The notes: generated by a model not told the origin, from the sequence alone. Counted from the first letter of the stretch, positions 24,391-37,608 are shown. The stretch: 64,000 nt of DNA from Lindgomyces ingoldianus (GCF_010093535.1 NW_022985183.1:186001-250000), one strand, 5' to 3'. Numbers and translations are program-made.

Positions 24391-27300
24391 TTCTTTCTTC
24401 TTTACAAAGACTACTGCTAATGCTATAAAGCTATAGCTTTCTTAGATGTGGCCTTATGCCAACATCTTATTAACATACTCCTGTAAGGCTTCCTTCTATG
24501 CCCTAGTTAAAGGGCAGAGCTTATGCATCTTTAGGTTATAATCTTTTATTAGGTTAATAGCATAGTCTTAGGGCTAGTGCAGTAGTAGCTTTCTAGGGTC
24601 TTCTAGTGTTTTAAACATGTCCTTATAGTCTTTATATTTAGGCAGAATTTAACTTTCTTTCTAGACTTGTATAATGCTAATCTATTCTATGTTTTTATCT
24701 GCTTTAATTTCTTTATAAGAGACTTTTTTAAGTTCTTTTTTTATTACTTTTATTACTTAAGCTTCTAGTTCCTAATAAAGGAATTTCTAAGGCTTCCTTT
24801 TCTTAGGGTAGTATCTGCTACCCTGCTTAGCTTATTTATAGACTAGGCATTTATTATTATAGCATGCTAACTAGGTTATGTGTGTGTAGTTGTTAGGAGT
24901 TTTTATAGTTATAGTCCTCTAATTAATCGCAGGATTATAAGTTCTAAGCTAGTTATAGCCTAAAATTATGTTATATTTACCTTCTAATTTAAGTATATTT
25001 ATAGACTTCTAGTTACTTATGTTAAGAGTCTTAAGATCTTTTTTATAAGTTTCTAAGTTAATCTATCCTCTACTGTACTTAATTAATAATGCGTTAGCAA
25101 GGGTTACCTTAAACAGGTTCTTTTTTATGTAAAATAGTATGCTTTACTTGTCTACCTAATCCTTATTAATAGTAGTAAAGGTGCATCTGCTATCTATAAG
25201 GGCTAGTCTAGGCCATCCTTTATACGTAAAGGTGGTTGTTAGGCTGTGTCCTGCCCCTTGCCCTACTGCAATTACTGCAGATATGTTATGTTTAACTTCT
25301 TTATTAGAAAGAGGGTAGAGATTAATATTTTATAAGTTATTATTAAATTTATTTTTTTTTTCTTATAAATTTAATGTTTTTAGTTATAGTAGTTAGCTGC
25401 TTTACATTTATAATCTTTAACTAAGTAATGTAATGTTAGGTAGTCTTCTTTCCTTACTACTTTCTATTAAAAGTAGTAGAACTTGCAGTTTTTCTATTTA
25501 TTACATTTTATCTATAGTTCTTGTTTATAAGGGGGGGCTGTCTAACAAGTGTAACAATTTATAGTTTTGCAGGCTAAGGCTGTCCCTTGCTATAGGCAAC
25601 TGTTGTAGTTCTTTTCCTATGTAGGCTACTATCCTGCTTAATGTTTATTGTCCTAATGCTTAACACAGTATTGTCACGTGCACTAGTACTAGGGGTATGG
25701 ACAGTTATTAGGTCTATGTAACATGTTAAGGGGACTTTTCTAAGTCCACTAAGGGTATTCTTTTGTTTGTACTAGCTGTACAGGGTGCTCTTTCTATTAG
25801 CAACTATTTATGCTATAGGCGCTGCTTCTACAAAGAACGCATTGTCTATAGTTTTACTGTATTACAAGAGCTTTTCTTAAGATTGCTAAGCTTAGAAGCA
25901 GTGTCTTAAGTTTCTTAGGCGCTAGTTATAGTACCTTAAACCTAGCAAGTTTACCTAGCTATTCTAGCTTTTAATCTCTAATTTTAGTAAAGAATTACTA
26001 TTACTCTTTTTTATTTATAATGTTATATTTAACTTTAGCTATCCTCTGTATAATGTTAAATATTAAGTAGTTATTGCTAATGTTTATCTAATAAAGCAAG
26101 ACTATACAGTTGCTTAAGTAGTTATGTTATAATCCACACTTCTAGCATCTACATCCCTAAAACTATTAAGAAAGCTCTCTTGCAAAAGTGCTAGAGGTCT
26201 AGTCTTAAAGAGGAAAACGTTTCTCTTTTTTTTAAACATTTATAATATATCCCTAGATCTAAGTCTTTTCTTTATATCCTTTAAAAATTGCAAGGTCCTA
26301 CAACACTATATTAAGGCTACTAAAGTTTTAAATAACTACCTCCTAATATAGTTTAAGACAGTTGTTTAAAGAATAGTTTTCTTTACATTACTAGTAAAGT
26401 CTGTTATTTAATCTTTCTTATATCTCCTTATCTATAAGGCTGTATTTAGCAGTAATAGCTTTTATTATTGCAGTAGTATCTTTATTCTCCCCCTTCTAGG
26501 AGTCTAGGCAGTTTTAGTAGAAGTGTCCTACTTTTCTATAGTTTAGGCAGGCCTTGTCTTCTAGCTATTTTTATTATTCCTTTATTAAAGGTAGCCTATT
26601 ACGTCCTAGAACTTAGCTTTTCTTAAAAGAGGGGCTTTATATGTGCTTTACATAACTAAGGTCTATTAGTTTCTTATTATAACATAAAAGCTTTTTCTTT
26701 TTAAGGACAAATTCTAGCTTCTAAAAAGTTCCCTTTAATTTCTTTTTTCTTTTGCGCTCCCTATAGCAGTTATTATAAGTTGTTGCTTTCTTAATATAGT
26801 CTTTAAGAGTAGTTAGTTAGTCTATGTGCATAAACTTATCTTTTACTTTGTTATTTAGTCTGTTATAAAACATTTAGCATAAGGCTTTTTAGTTGTTCTA
26901 TCTGCAAATAGCTATTTATTCTCTAAAGCGTGCTGCATAGTTTTAGACTAGTCTGCTGCCTTATTTTATGTTGTCTAGTCTATTAGCTGTAATCCTTTTT
27001 TTATCTAGGGTCCTGTAAATAGCTAATAGGGCTAATTTAAAGTTTTTAACACTGCTAAATACTTCTTCTGTCTTAGAGTTAAGTAGTGCGCTGTTAGCTC
27101 TAAAGTCTATCTAGTTATTAGCGTAGAGTTAGAACTAGATAGCAGGGGGGCCTTCTAAGTGTAGTCCTATCTAGGAGATTATTTCTGCATTAGTCTAAAA
27201 TGCTCCTTTATTATATTGCATATAGAGGTGGCATTTAGTAAAGAATAGTTAGAGGTCTTTTAACAAACCTCTAAAAGGCTTTAAAGAGGCTAGTTTTAAA

Positions 27301-27671
27301 GCCTTTTTAGCTGCAACACTTACTTTATCTATTAAGATATTCTAAACTTTAGCTAATTCTACTTATAGTTTATGTATCTAATAGGCTTAAGTAGTTGCTT
27401 TATAAGGGTTAACTAAGGGCAGAGGGTTTTGTAAGCTTATAGTTTTTTAGCAGAGGTTAGCTATTTTTTGTTTAAGTTTTAATAGGTTGCTAACTTTATT
27501 ACTAATCTACTAAAGTTCCTTAATGTTGTCCTAGATAGAGTTAATCTATTCTGCTAAGACAGCTTTACTTTAGGTAAGAACTTCTATAGATCCTAATAGC
27601 GCAGCATAGGCTATATTAGAATCTAAGTTGTGTTATAAGGTTACTATACTTTTTAAAGAGATAGTGTTTAA
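24391..27671 (-). pseudogene. G3 gag and protease remnant
   Basis: Minus strand. A CCHC zinc knuckle lies at 26508-26549, read as C-L-N-Y-R-K-V-G-H-F-Y-stop-N-C; the second Cys is mutated to Tyr and one residue to a stop, as RIP would do to TGT and CAA/CGA. The aspartic protease motif ALIDSRCTFTTI lies at 25170-25225 (the family pattern is DSG; here G is R). The gag N-terminal part occupies about 26600-27650 without other recognisable motifs. The same features recur in the other copies. Confidence 0.78.
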
Positions 27672-28263
27672 TGTTATAATCTTTACTTTAGAAAGCACTT
27701 AGGTCTGTTAATGTTCCTAAAGGAGAGGTAGAACAGAGGGTAGAGGCTAATCTAGTAGGGTGTACAGTCCTACGTACAGGCTATTAGGCTAATAAAGGGT
27801 GATAGAGAGAGACTAAATTGTAGTTTGCCCTTAATGCAGCAGTAGGGTAGCCAGGTTAAACAGTCCTTGCAGACAGGGTTAGAGGTATATATAGTGCAAG
27901 ATATACAAATAGTATTACAGCTTTTTAAAAAGCTAAATGCTACTTAGTCTATGTAAAGAATAAACTAAATGTTAAACACACCTTCTAAAGGTTGTTTAAT
28001 GTAAAACTATATACATGTGTGGGGGACGCTAAGACAAGCTAGGCAAGCCTACACAAGCCTGCTAAGCAGGGCTTGCTAAGCTCCCCTAGGCTCGTGGGAT
28101 TCGCGTCCTATCTTCCTACTAGACAACGCATTCTCCCATGGTCTCAGGTAGTTGTGCTACCTCCGCGCCCTCCGCTTGGTCTGTAAGCGAGTCCTGTTCC
28201 AACCGCAACGTATTGTGGAGCATCCTTGGTGGAGTTACGCTGGTCCAACCGTAGACCGTAACA
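27672..28263 (-). repeat. LTR of G3 (5' LTR relative to coding strand)
   Basis: 592 bp, TGTTATAATCTTTAC...GACCGTAACA, followed by the TSD AAGTA. The outer ~250 bp match the partner almost base for base and keep GC (CGCGTCC, CCGCGCCCTCCGC), while the inner part is more mutated. The 84-codon open frame at 28144-28398 crosses this LTR boundary and is not a gene. Confidence 0.9.
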
Positions 28264-28268
28264 AAGTA

Positions 28269-30089
28269 GCAGGTTATAGCATTTTTTATTAAAGCTGCTT
28301 ACACTTAGGGTGTTACTAGAGTTGTTAGAGCAGCAGTAGCAGCAGCAAGTTAAAGAATGTTCTAACATGTAAGCTTCTCTTAACCTCTCTGCACACATTA
28401 TGCGCTTAACTTTATAGTAGACCTCTATAGTAAGAAGAATATCTAGTAAGCTTACTTTATGTAATTAAAAAAGCTAACTATTAAGTTATTATAGTAAGTC
28501 TTTATGTATACTTAGAGCTAACTTAATAAGGTGTTATAGATTTTATTCTTCTACTACTTAAGCAGCAGCTTAGCTTTATTTATAAGGCATATAAACTAGG
28601 CCTTAAAGTTTTTAAAATTTTAAAATAGCTTTATTTTAAGCTAGTAAAGCTTAGTCTTAGCTTTTATTTACTAGTTAGTATTTTTAAAGTTTTTTTTTAA
28701 AAAGCTTATAATATTTTTAGTTATTACTAGCTTACTTTACTACTCTTAGGCTTTAAAGTAAGAAACTAGTTAACTTAGCACTTAACTACTTACCTTACTT
28801 TTAGTATAGTGTACTTAAGTATTTTTCTTTTTTATAAGGTTACTATTTATAGGTATAAAGTAGTCTACATTATAAAGTAGCTTACTTATTAAAAGGTCTT
28901 TTTAGTAGTTAAATTTAACATTATTTTTACTTATAAACTTAGGCAGATTCTCTACTTTAGCTAATAGTTTTAGCCTAGCTCCCTAGCTTATAGTACTAAT
29001 ATAAAAAAGGTTAAGTATTTTTAGCATAGCTAGGTTAAATTATAGTTACTTTCTTAGTGTAGTTAGCATAGGTGTGCTCTTTAGCGCTTAATAAGCTCTA
29101 TTTAAGAGAAATAATTAGTTACACGCTAGTATAGTAGTAGCCTTAAGTTTTTTAACTTTATCTTTATAATTAGCTAAGTATTTAAAAGTTTTATTTAGTA
29201 AGCTTTAAAGCTTTTATAGCTTTTTACTAACTTTTACTTACTTAGCTTCTACTATATTAACTACTTTAGTAAAAGTATTAGTGTAGTTTTAATAAGCTTA
29301 CACTTTTAATAACTGCTGTAGCAGCTTATTTACTATAACTATGTAATCTACAGCTATAAAGTTTAGTAGGTCTAGGCAGAGGCTAATTAAATTATAATTA
29401 GTAGTACTCTAGGTAATAGCCTTTATTTAGAACAATAGTGCTTTCCTAGTTTACTAAGCGCGTGCGCGCGTAGTCTTAATAGCGTAGTCCTTCTTAAACA
29501 CATTATTAGCGTAGAACTAGGCCTAGCATAGCAGCGTCCTTAGTTTAGGCGTATAGGCGTTGCTAGTAGGCTAGGTAGTAGGATTAACACATATTTTAAT
29601 TCTTAACAGCTTCTCTATCTTAGTGCTCTTAGCTCTTTCCCTTTACTCTAGGGTCTAGCAGTCTGCAGAGGTATAGTGTAGTGTGAGCCCTGGGTCCGGT
29701 GACAGTGGGGCTGATAGTTGATTAGTGGTGGGTTTGTACGTAGGTTTGTACAGAGCCTGCAGCTCTCTTCGCGTTGTTGCGGTGGTAGTTAGTACAGTAA
29801 GCCCCCCTCTACAGTTAATTTAAACTAGAGCAGTAGCGCTCCTAGCTTAGAGCTTCTTAATAAAGTATAATAATCTAATTATTACTTAGTGTTGCTTTTA
29901 TAGTTGCCTAGCTTAACTAGGGCTTTAAGGCAGATAGCTATTATTAATAAACTAAGGCTTAGCCTAGTTATACTAGCAGATCTGTCTAAGTAAGGGTTAG
30001 TTAGCAGATTAAGCTTTTAGAGCTAACTGCACAGTAGACTTAGATATTATATTACTATCCTCTAGCTAAATAAAATAATCTTAGTGTAA
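28269..30089 (-). pseudogene. X gag remnant (N-terminal part)
   Basis: This is the minus-strand sequence between the 5' LTR of X and the point where G3 cut its zinc knuckle. Mostly AT-rich with no other motif visible. An approximately 170-bp patch at 29640-29815 keeps normal GC (for example GAGCCCTGGGTCCGGTGACAG). The partial knuckle C-Y-L-C straddles 28264-28275. Confidence 0.55.
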
Positions 30090-30364
30090 TGTAATAATAA
30101 GCACTGTTTTTACTACTATATAGAGCTAAAGAAGTAAGGTAGAGTAAGTTAGCTTTATTTTAGCTACACTAAGATAGAGAGGAGAAAGGGAGCTTTAAGG
30201 GCAGCTCTGCAGAAGAAGTGCTTGCGGCGCTAAGGCGCTAGTAAGGACGCTAGCGCTAAGCAAACTAATAGCATTGCGCTAGTCACACCCCCTATATCCT
30301 GATTAGCTGCACGGGCAGCTCGTCATGTGACGCGCGACAGAGCTCTCTGCGTAGGACCGTCACA
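30090..30364 (-). repeat. LTR of X (5' LTR relative to coding strand)
   Basis: 275 bp, TGTAATAATAAGCACTG...GACCGTCACA, followed by the TSD TAAAG. It is about 26 bp longer than its partner because of an extra GGCGCTAGTAAGGACGCTAG-type segment near 30230-30255. Confidence 0.85.
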
Positions 30365-30369
30365 TAAAG

Positions 30370-33300
30370 GGCTATTCCCCTTCTTAACTATTGTTAGCTA
30401 GGACTTATTTTTAAAGGCTGCTGCTATCTAGTAATAACATAGCTATTTCTTTTAATATAAGTGCCTTATTGCTTAGCTAGTTTCTTTTAGATAAGCTTAA
30501 AGGTACTTTTATACTAATAGCTGCGTGTTCCTTAAATTCTTAGCTAGTTTCTATGTATTTTTGCTAGTAAGCTATTTTTTTTATTTTACTAGAAACTTTT
30601 TCTAGTTTTTTTAATTACTTATAATATGTTTAACTTTATATTCTGTTTCTTTATCTTTTTATCTTTATATAGATAAGAGAATCTCTTTAAGTGCTTTTTT
30701 TAGTTTAGAGATATAAAACTATAGATGTATTTTTATATATAGAGAAAGCTTAAGCTTGCAGTTGTCTTGTTAAGTTTAAAGGACTTTATAAAGTTCTATT
30801 TTTTTTTTTTACTAGCTTTTTAAAGGGTTTTAGTATCTTTAGGTTTTTAGTGTTAAGATATACATAATTCTCTAAGTAAATCTTAGGTCTTAGTTATTAT
30901 AATTTATTTATATACTTCTCTATTACTTCTTTGCTAGACCTTACTTTTATAGCTAACTTTTTATAAATTTGTTATAAGTCTACTAGCCTATTTATTAATT
31001 TTTATAGGTTTGTAAGTTAATTTCCTTATAGCCTAAAGTATAAGTTATACCTAAAATTAGCCTTATATAGTGTTTCTTTTATTATAGCTAATTCTACACT
31101 GTTAATAGCTAGCTGTGCTATTAGAAGCTATTCTGTTTAATTGTTCTAGGTGTTAGAGATGTAGTTCCTTAGGTACTTTTCTACTTCTGTGTTTACTTTT
31201 TTAGTTTAACTATCTGTTTATAGGTAGTAAGCTATTAATAGCTTATATGCTATACTAAAGTGTTGCATTACTACTTTCTAGAAGCTGCTAGTAAATAGTT
31301 TATCTTAGTTAAAGATAATAATTTTAAAACATTTATATACTAATATTATATTTTATTTTAATTTATAAATAAATTTTTTAGCTATTATTATTTTTTCTAA
31401 GGGCTAAGTGTGTAGGTACTTAGTAGTTTTATCTAAGGCCACTATAATTATGTTACACATCTTATCTGTTTCTAGTTTCTTAGACAGGGGTAATTTTATA
31501 ATAAAGTTTATTATAATTATTATTTATAGTAATCTTAGTGCTTTAATTAGTTAAAGGTATTTATAGGCTTTATACCTCTATAAGTTGTTTTTATTATAGG
31601 TATTGCATTCTCTAAGCACCTCTATGCATAACTGCTTTACCTTTAGTATTTATTGTAGTATAGCAGCCCTTAGCTTCTTTTAAAAGGTGCCTATTCTAGG
31701 GTAGCTAAACATTAGGGATTTGTAATATTCTTAAATTAAGTTTTTCTATCCTTACTTGCTAGCTATAAGCATGTAGAATTCTTTTATAAGTTAGGGCCTA
31801 TTATAGATCTATTCTTTATTAGTTTTTTTAAAGAGTGTAAACTTTTTAGTTCTTTTCTTTTCTCTGTTAAAGTAATCTAGTCTTTAGCTAAAGGCGTTAG
31901 CCTACTAGTTTTATGCTCTAAGTATGTGTTTAATAATATAGTTAAACTATGCAAGTTTTATTACTTATTTTATGTGCATTAGTAATAGTTTCTTTACTAA
32001 CAAGAACATAACTAAGTTTATATAGTTAGTTATAATGTTAAATAGCTTTGCTATTTTATGTAGCTCTGTAGCCTATGCTTTTACAGCATTTAATATTGCT
32101 TTTAACTCTTTGTTAGGTATGCTGTAGCCTGCTTTAGGTCCTAAGAACTTAGCAGAGTGGTACGCAACTAGGTGCCATTTTCCATCTTCCTGCTTTTAGT
32201 ATAACGCAGCTCTACTAGCTCTAAGGGATGCGTCTGTGTGGATCTTTGTATTTAGTTATAGGTTGTACATTCTTAGTACTAGTTTGTCTGTTATAGCTTG
32301 TTTTAGTGTTATAAATGCTTTATTTATTTCTAAGGTCTAGACAAACTTTGCTATTACCTGCTCCTTAGTTATAGTGTTTGTTAATAGTATAGTAATTTTT
32401 AAATAGTCTTTAATTATCTGTCTAACATAGCCTAATAGTTTTAAGAACTCTTTTACTTTTTTAACTATTATTAGTTTTAGCTACTTAAGCACCTTTTATA
32501 CTTTAGTTAGATTAATTTTTATTTTTTCTTTATTAATTATAAATTCTAAGTATTCTGTTTTAGTAATATAAAACTTATATTTAGAGAGCTGCAGGTAAAG
32601 TCTGTACTTTCTAAGCTATTCTAAGACCTTTTATACCTTTTATACATAGTCTTCTAGGGTGTTCTTTAAGTAAATAAGGACGTTATCTAAATATACTAGG
32701 GTAAAAACGTCTAGATAGGGGTTAAGAGCTATATTAATAATTTGCTAGAACATTACTAGGGCGTTTATTAAGCTAAACAGCATTACTAGTAATTTATAGA
32801 GTCCCTATAGAGTTTTAAACACTGTAAGCTACTTATCTTTTTCTTATATCTTTATTTTATTAAATCTATTCTGTATGTTAAACTTTGTAAAGTACTAGGT
32901 TCCTTTTAGTTAGTTTATAATATTCTAGATAATTAGTAGGGGAAATTAATTTTAGATTATGTTATTATTTAAGGTCTTATAGTTCTAATAGACTTAGATC
33001 TTTTCTTCTTTCTTTTTTATAAAGACTACTGCTAAAGCTACAGAGCTGTAGCTCTTCTAAATATAGCCTTATGCTAACATCTTATTAACATATTCTTATA
33101 AGGCCTCCTTCTGTGCTTTAGTTAAGGGGCAGAGCTTATGCGTTTTTAGGTTGTAATTTTTTATTAAGTTAATAGTGTAATCTTAAGGCTAATGCAGTAG
33201 TAGTTCCTTTAGGTCTTTTAGTGTTTTAAACATGTCTTTATAGTCTTTATATTTAGGTAGGATGCAGCCTTTTTTTTAGATTTAGATAACACTAATCTAT

Positions 33301-33560
33301 TCTACATTTTTATTTTTTTTAATTATTTTATAGAAGACTTTTTTAAGCTTTTTCTTTATTAATTATATTACCTAAGCTTTTAGCTTTTAGTAAGGGAACT
33401 TTTAAAGTTTTCTTTTCTTAGAGTAGTAACTGCTACTTTGCTTTGCTTATTTATAGACTAGGCATTTATTGTTATAGCATGCTAACTAGGTTATGTGTGC
33501 GTAGTTGTTAGGGGTTTTTATAGTTATAGTTCTTTAATTAATTGCAAGGTTATGTGTTCT
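30370..33560 (-). pseudogene. G2 pol remnant: RT, RNase H, integrase, chromodomain
   Basis: Minus strand, collinear with 21750-24950 of G3. Chromodomain region 30548-30605, integrase core near 31450-31510, RNase H (HTDASLRASRAAL-like) near 32205-32245 and the RT YLDNVLIYL equivalent near 32685-32710. Mutated throughout, more than G3. It flows into the protease/gag part without a break. Confidence 0.75.
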
Positions 33561-36287
33561 TAGCTAGTTATAGCCTAAGATTACATTATATTTGCCTCTT
33601 AGCTTAAGTATGTTTATAAACTTCTAATCTTTTATATTTAGAGTCTTAAAGTTTTTTTTATAGGTTTCTAAGTTAATCTATCCTCTGCTATATTTAATTA
33701 ATAATATATTAGTAAGGGTTACCTTAAATAGGTTTTTTTTTATGTAGAATAGTATGCTTTGCTTATTTACTTAATCCTTATCTATAGCAGTAAAGGTGCA
33801 TCTGCTGTCTATAAGGGCTAGTCTAGGCTATTCTTTATATATAAAGGTAGTTGTTAGGCTGTGTCTTGCTTCTTACCTTTTTATAATTACTACTAATATA
33901 TTATGTTTAACTTTTTTATCTAAAAGGGGATAAAGATTAATATTTTATAAGTTATTATTAAACTTATACTTTTTTTTTTATAAATTTAATGTTCTTAATT
34001 ATAGTAGTTAGTTGCTTTACATTTATAATCTTTAACTAAGTAATGTAATGTTAGATAGTCTTTTTTTCTTACTGCCTTTTACTAAAAATAGTAAAACTTA
34101 TAGTTATTTTATTTATTACACCTTATCTAGCTTTTTTATTTATAAGAAGGAGCTATTTAACAAGTATAGTAATTTATAGTTTTGTAGGCTAAGGCTGTTC
34201 CCTGCTATAGGCAACTATTGTAGTTCCTTTCCTATGTAGGCTACTATTCTGCTTAATGTTTGTTGTCTTAATGCTTAATGTAATACTGTTACATGCATTA
34301 GTACTAAGAATATAGATAATTATTAGGTCTATGTAACATGTTAAAGGGACTTTTTTAGGTCTACTAAGAGTATTCTTTTGTTTGTACAAGCTGTATAGGG
34401 TGTTCTTTCTATTAGCAACTATTTGTGCTATAGGTGCTACTTCTGCAGAGGACACATTGTCTGTAATTTTGTTGTATTATAAAAGCCTTTCTAGAGATTG
34501 CTAGGCTTAGAAGTAGTGTCTTAGGTTTTTTAGGCGCTAGTTATAGTACTTTAAACTTAGTAGGTTTGCCTAGCTACTCTAGCTTTTAATCTTTAATTTT
34601 AGTAAAAAATTACTATTGCTTTTTTTTATTTATAATGTTGTAGTTAACTTTAGCTATTTTTTATATAATGTTAAATATTAAGTAGTTGTTGCTAATGTTT
34701 ATTTAGTAAAGTAAGACTATATAATTACTTAGATAGTTATGTTATAACCTGCACTTTTAGCACCTGCATCTCTAAAACTGTTAGGAAAGTTCTCTTACTA
34801 AAGTACTAAAGGTTTAGTCTTAAAAGAGGAACTATTTTTCTCTTTTTTAGACATTTATAATATATTCTTAGATCTAAGTCTCTTTTTTATATCTTTTAAG
34901 AATTATAAGGTCTTGCAACACTATATTAAAGCTGTTAAAGTTTTAAATAACTACTTTCTAATATAGTTTAAAATAGTTGTTTAAAAAGTAGTTTTTTTTA
35001 CATTACTAGTAAAGTCTATTATTTAGTCTTTCTTATATTTCCTTATCTATAAGGCTATATTTAGCAGTAATAGCTTTTATTATTATAGTAGTATTTTTAT
35101 TCTCCCCTTTCTAAAAGTCTAGGCAGTTTTAGCAGAAATGTCCTACTTTTTTATAGTTTAGGTAGGCCTTGTTCTCTAGCTATTTTTATTATTTCTTTGT
35201 TAAAGGCAGCCTATTACGTTCTAGAACTTAGCTCTTTTTAAAAAGGGGGCTTTATATATGCTTTATATAACTAAGGTCTATTAGCTTTTTATTATATTAT
35301 AAAAGCTCTTTCTTCTTAGAGATAAATTCTAGCTTTTAGAAGGTTTCTTTTAATTTTTTTTCTCTTTTATATTTCTTATAGTAATTATTATAAGTTGTTG
35401 CTTTCTTAATATATTCTTTAAAAGTAGTTAGTTAGTTTATGTACATAAACTTATTTTTTACTTTGTTATTTAGTCTGTTGTAAAACATACAGCATAGGGC
35501 TTTTTAGTTGTTCTATCTGCAGATAGCTATTTGCTCTCTAAAGCGTGCTGCATAGTTTTAGACTAGTCTGCTGCCTTATTTTATGTTGTCTAGTCTGTTA
35601 GCTGTAATTCTTTTTTTGTCTAAAGTCTTATAGATAGCTGTTAGGGCTGCTTTAAAATTTTTAATACTGCTAAATACTTTCTTAGTTTTAGAGTTAAGTA
35701 GTGCGCTATTAGCTCTAAAGTCTATTTAATTATTAGCGTAGAGTTAGAACTAGATTATAAGAAGGCCTTCTAAGTGTAATCCTATCTAGAAGATTATTTC
35801 TGCGTTAGTTTAAAATACTCCTTTATTATATTACATGTAAAGGTGGCATTTAGTAAAGAATAGTTAAAAGTTTTTTAATAATTCTTTAAAAAGCTTTAAA
35901 AAGGCTAGTTTTAAAGCCTTTTTAGCAGCAACACTTACTTTATCTGTTAAGATATTTTAAACCTTAGCTAGCTTTACTTATAGTTTGTGTATTTAGTAGG
36001 CTTAGGTAGTAGTTTTCTAGAGGTTAGTAAGTAGTAGGAGTTTTAATAAGTTTATAGTTTTTTAGTAAAAGTTAGCTATTTTTTACTTAAGTTTTAGTAG
36101 CTTACTAACTTTATTACTAATCTACTATAGTTTCTTAATGTTGTCTTAGATTAAGTTAATTTATTTTATAAGGACAGCTTTACTTTAGGTAGGAACTTCT
36201 GTAGATCTAGATAGCGCAGCGTAGGCTATGTTAGAATCTAAATTATGTTATAAGGTTGCTATACTTTTTAAAGGGGGTAGTGTTTAA
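33561..36287 (-). pseudogene. G2 protease and gag remnant
   Basis: Minus strand, collinear with 24950-27670. Protease motif near 33785-33830 and CCHC zinc knuckle near 35115-35165 with the same Cys/Gly changes. The open frame at 34189-34455 is a chance opening in this remnant. Non-functional. Confidence 0.72.
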
Positions 36288-36875
36288 TGTTACAATCCTT
36301 GCTTTAGAAAGCACTTAGGTCTTATAGTATTCCTAGGGGGGAGTAGGACAGGTAGAAGGGGCTAATCTAGTAGGGTGTACAGTCCTACGTACAGGCTATT
36401 AGGCTAATAGAGGGTGGTATAGAGTGACTAGATTATAGTTTGCCCTATGTGCAGCAGTAGGGAGGCTAGGGTTAAACAGTCCTTGTAGGACAGAGTTAGA
36501 GGTATATATAGTGTAAGATATATAAATAGTATTATAGCTCTTTAGAAAGCTAAATGCTACTTAGTTTATGTAATAAATAAACTAAACATTAAATACGCCT
36601 TCTAAAGGTTGTTTAATGTAAGAACTATATACATGTGTTAGGGCGCTAAGGGGAGTTAGGGGGAGCCTAGGGGAGCTTGCTAAGAGGGGCTCCTATAAGC
36701 TCCTTCTAGCTCCTTTAGCTTGCCTTCCTATTAGACAACACATTCCTCCGTGATCTCAGGTAGGCGTGCTGCCTCCGTGCCCTCCGACTGGTCTGTAAGC
36801 GAGCCCTGTTCCAATCCAGCTAGATTGTGGAGCACTGCTGGTGGGGTTACGCTGGTCCAACCATAGACTGTAACA
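36288..36875 (-). repeat. LTR of G2 (5' LTR relative to coding strand)
   Basis: 588 bp, the same length as its partner 14956-15543, followed by the TSD GTTCT and then resumed G1 sequence (AAGCTAGTTATAGCC). Confidence 0.9.
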
Positions 36876-37608
36876 GTTCTAAGCTAGTTATAGCCTAAGA
36901 TTGCATTATATTTACCTTCTAGCTTAAGTATGTTTATAGACTTTTAATCTTTTATATTTAAAGTTCTAAAGTTTTTTTTATAAGTTTCTAGGTTAATCTA
37001 TTCTTTACTATACTTAATTAATAATGTGTTAGTAAGGGTTACTTTAAACAGGTTTTTTTTTATTTAAAATAGTATGCTTTACTTATCTACTTAATCCTTA
37101 TTTATTATAGTAAAGGTGCATCTACTGTCTACAAGGGCTAGCCTAGGCTGCCCTTTATATGTAAAGGTAGTTATTAAGCTGTGTTCTGCTTTTTGTTCTA
37201 CTGTAATTACTGCTAATATGTTATATTTAACTTCTTTATTAGAAAGGGGATAGAGGTTAATGTTTTATAAGTTATTATTAAACTTATCTTTTTCTTTTTT
37301 ATAGATTTAATGTTTTTAATTATAGCAGTTAGCTGCTTTACATTTATAATCTTTAACTAAATAATATAATGTTAGGTAGTCTTCTTTTTTTGCTGCTTTC
37401 TACTAGAAGTAGTAAAACCTGCAGTTATCTTATTTTTTACACACTGCTTATCCCTCCTGCTTATGTAGGGGAGCTGTTTAACAGGTGTAGCAGTTTATAG
37501 TTTTGCAGGCAGAGGCTGTCCCTTACTATAGGCAACTGTTATAGTTCTTTTTCTATATAGGCTACTAGCCTGTTCTATGCTTATTATTCTAATACTTAAG
37601 GCAATACT

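Larger units (their letters stand above)
20593..28263 (-). mobile_element. Ty3/Gypsy chromodomain retrotransposon, innermost copy (G3) inserted in X (TSD AAGTA)
   Basis: A structurally complete 7,671-bp element. The 592-bp LTRs at 20593-21184 and 27672-28263 are flanked by AAGTA at 20588-20592 and 28264-28268. Coding strand minus, with gag zinc knuckle, protease, RT, RNase H, integrase and chromodomain in order. It is the least mutated of the three copies but still carries many stops, so it is dead. Its insertion point lies inside the gag zinc-knuckle codons of X. Confidence 0.92.
16136..30364 (-). mobile_element. Ty3/Gypsy retrotransposon of a different family (X) inserted in G2 (TSD TAAAG)
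   Basis: LTRs at 16136-16384 and 30090-30364 with TG...CA ends are flanked by TAAAG at 16131-16135 and 30365-30369. G2 sequence rejoins across it (AAGGCTAAAGTAAAG / GGCTATTCCCCTTC), matching 21745-21765. Removing the inner Gypsy copy leaves about 6.55 kb. Coding strand minus, with RT near 18900-19200. The LTR sequence is unrelated to that of G1-G3. Confidence 0.88.
14956..36875 (-). mobile_element. Ty3/Gypsy chromodomain retrotransposon, second copy (G2) inserted in G1 (TSD GTTCT)
   Basis: The 588-bp LTRs at 14956-15543 and 36288-36875 are flanked by GTTCT at 14951-14955 and 36876-36880. The flanking G1 sequence (..GCGTTCT / GTTCTAAGCTAGTTATAGCC..) rejoins to match the uninterrupted sequence near 24950 and 33555. 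After removing the nested X element about 7.68 kb remains, the same size as the third copy. Coding strand minus. Confidence 0.9.

Noticed and set aside
28144..28398. 84-codon minus-strand frame
   Set aside because: Spans the end of a Gypsy LTR and the interrupted element X; chance opening.
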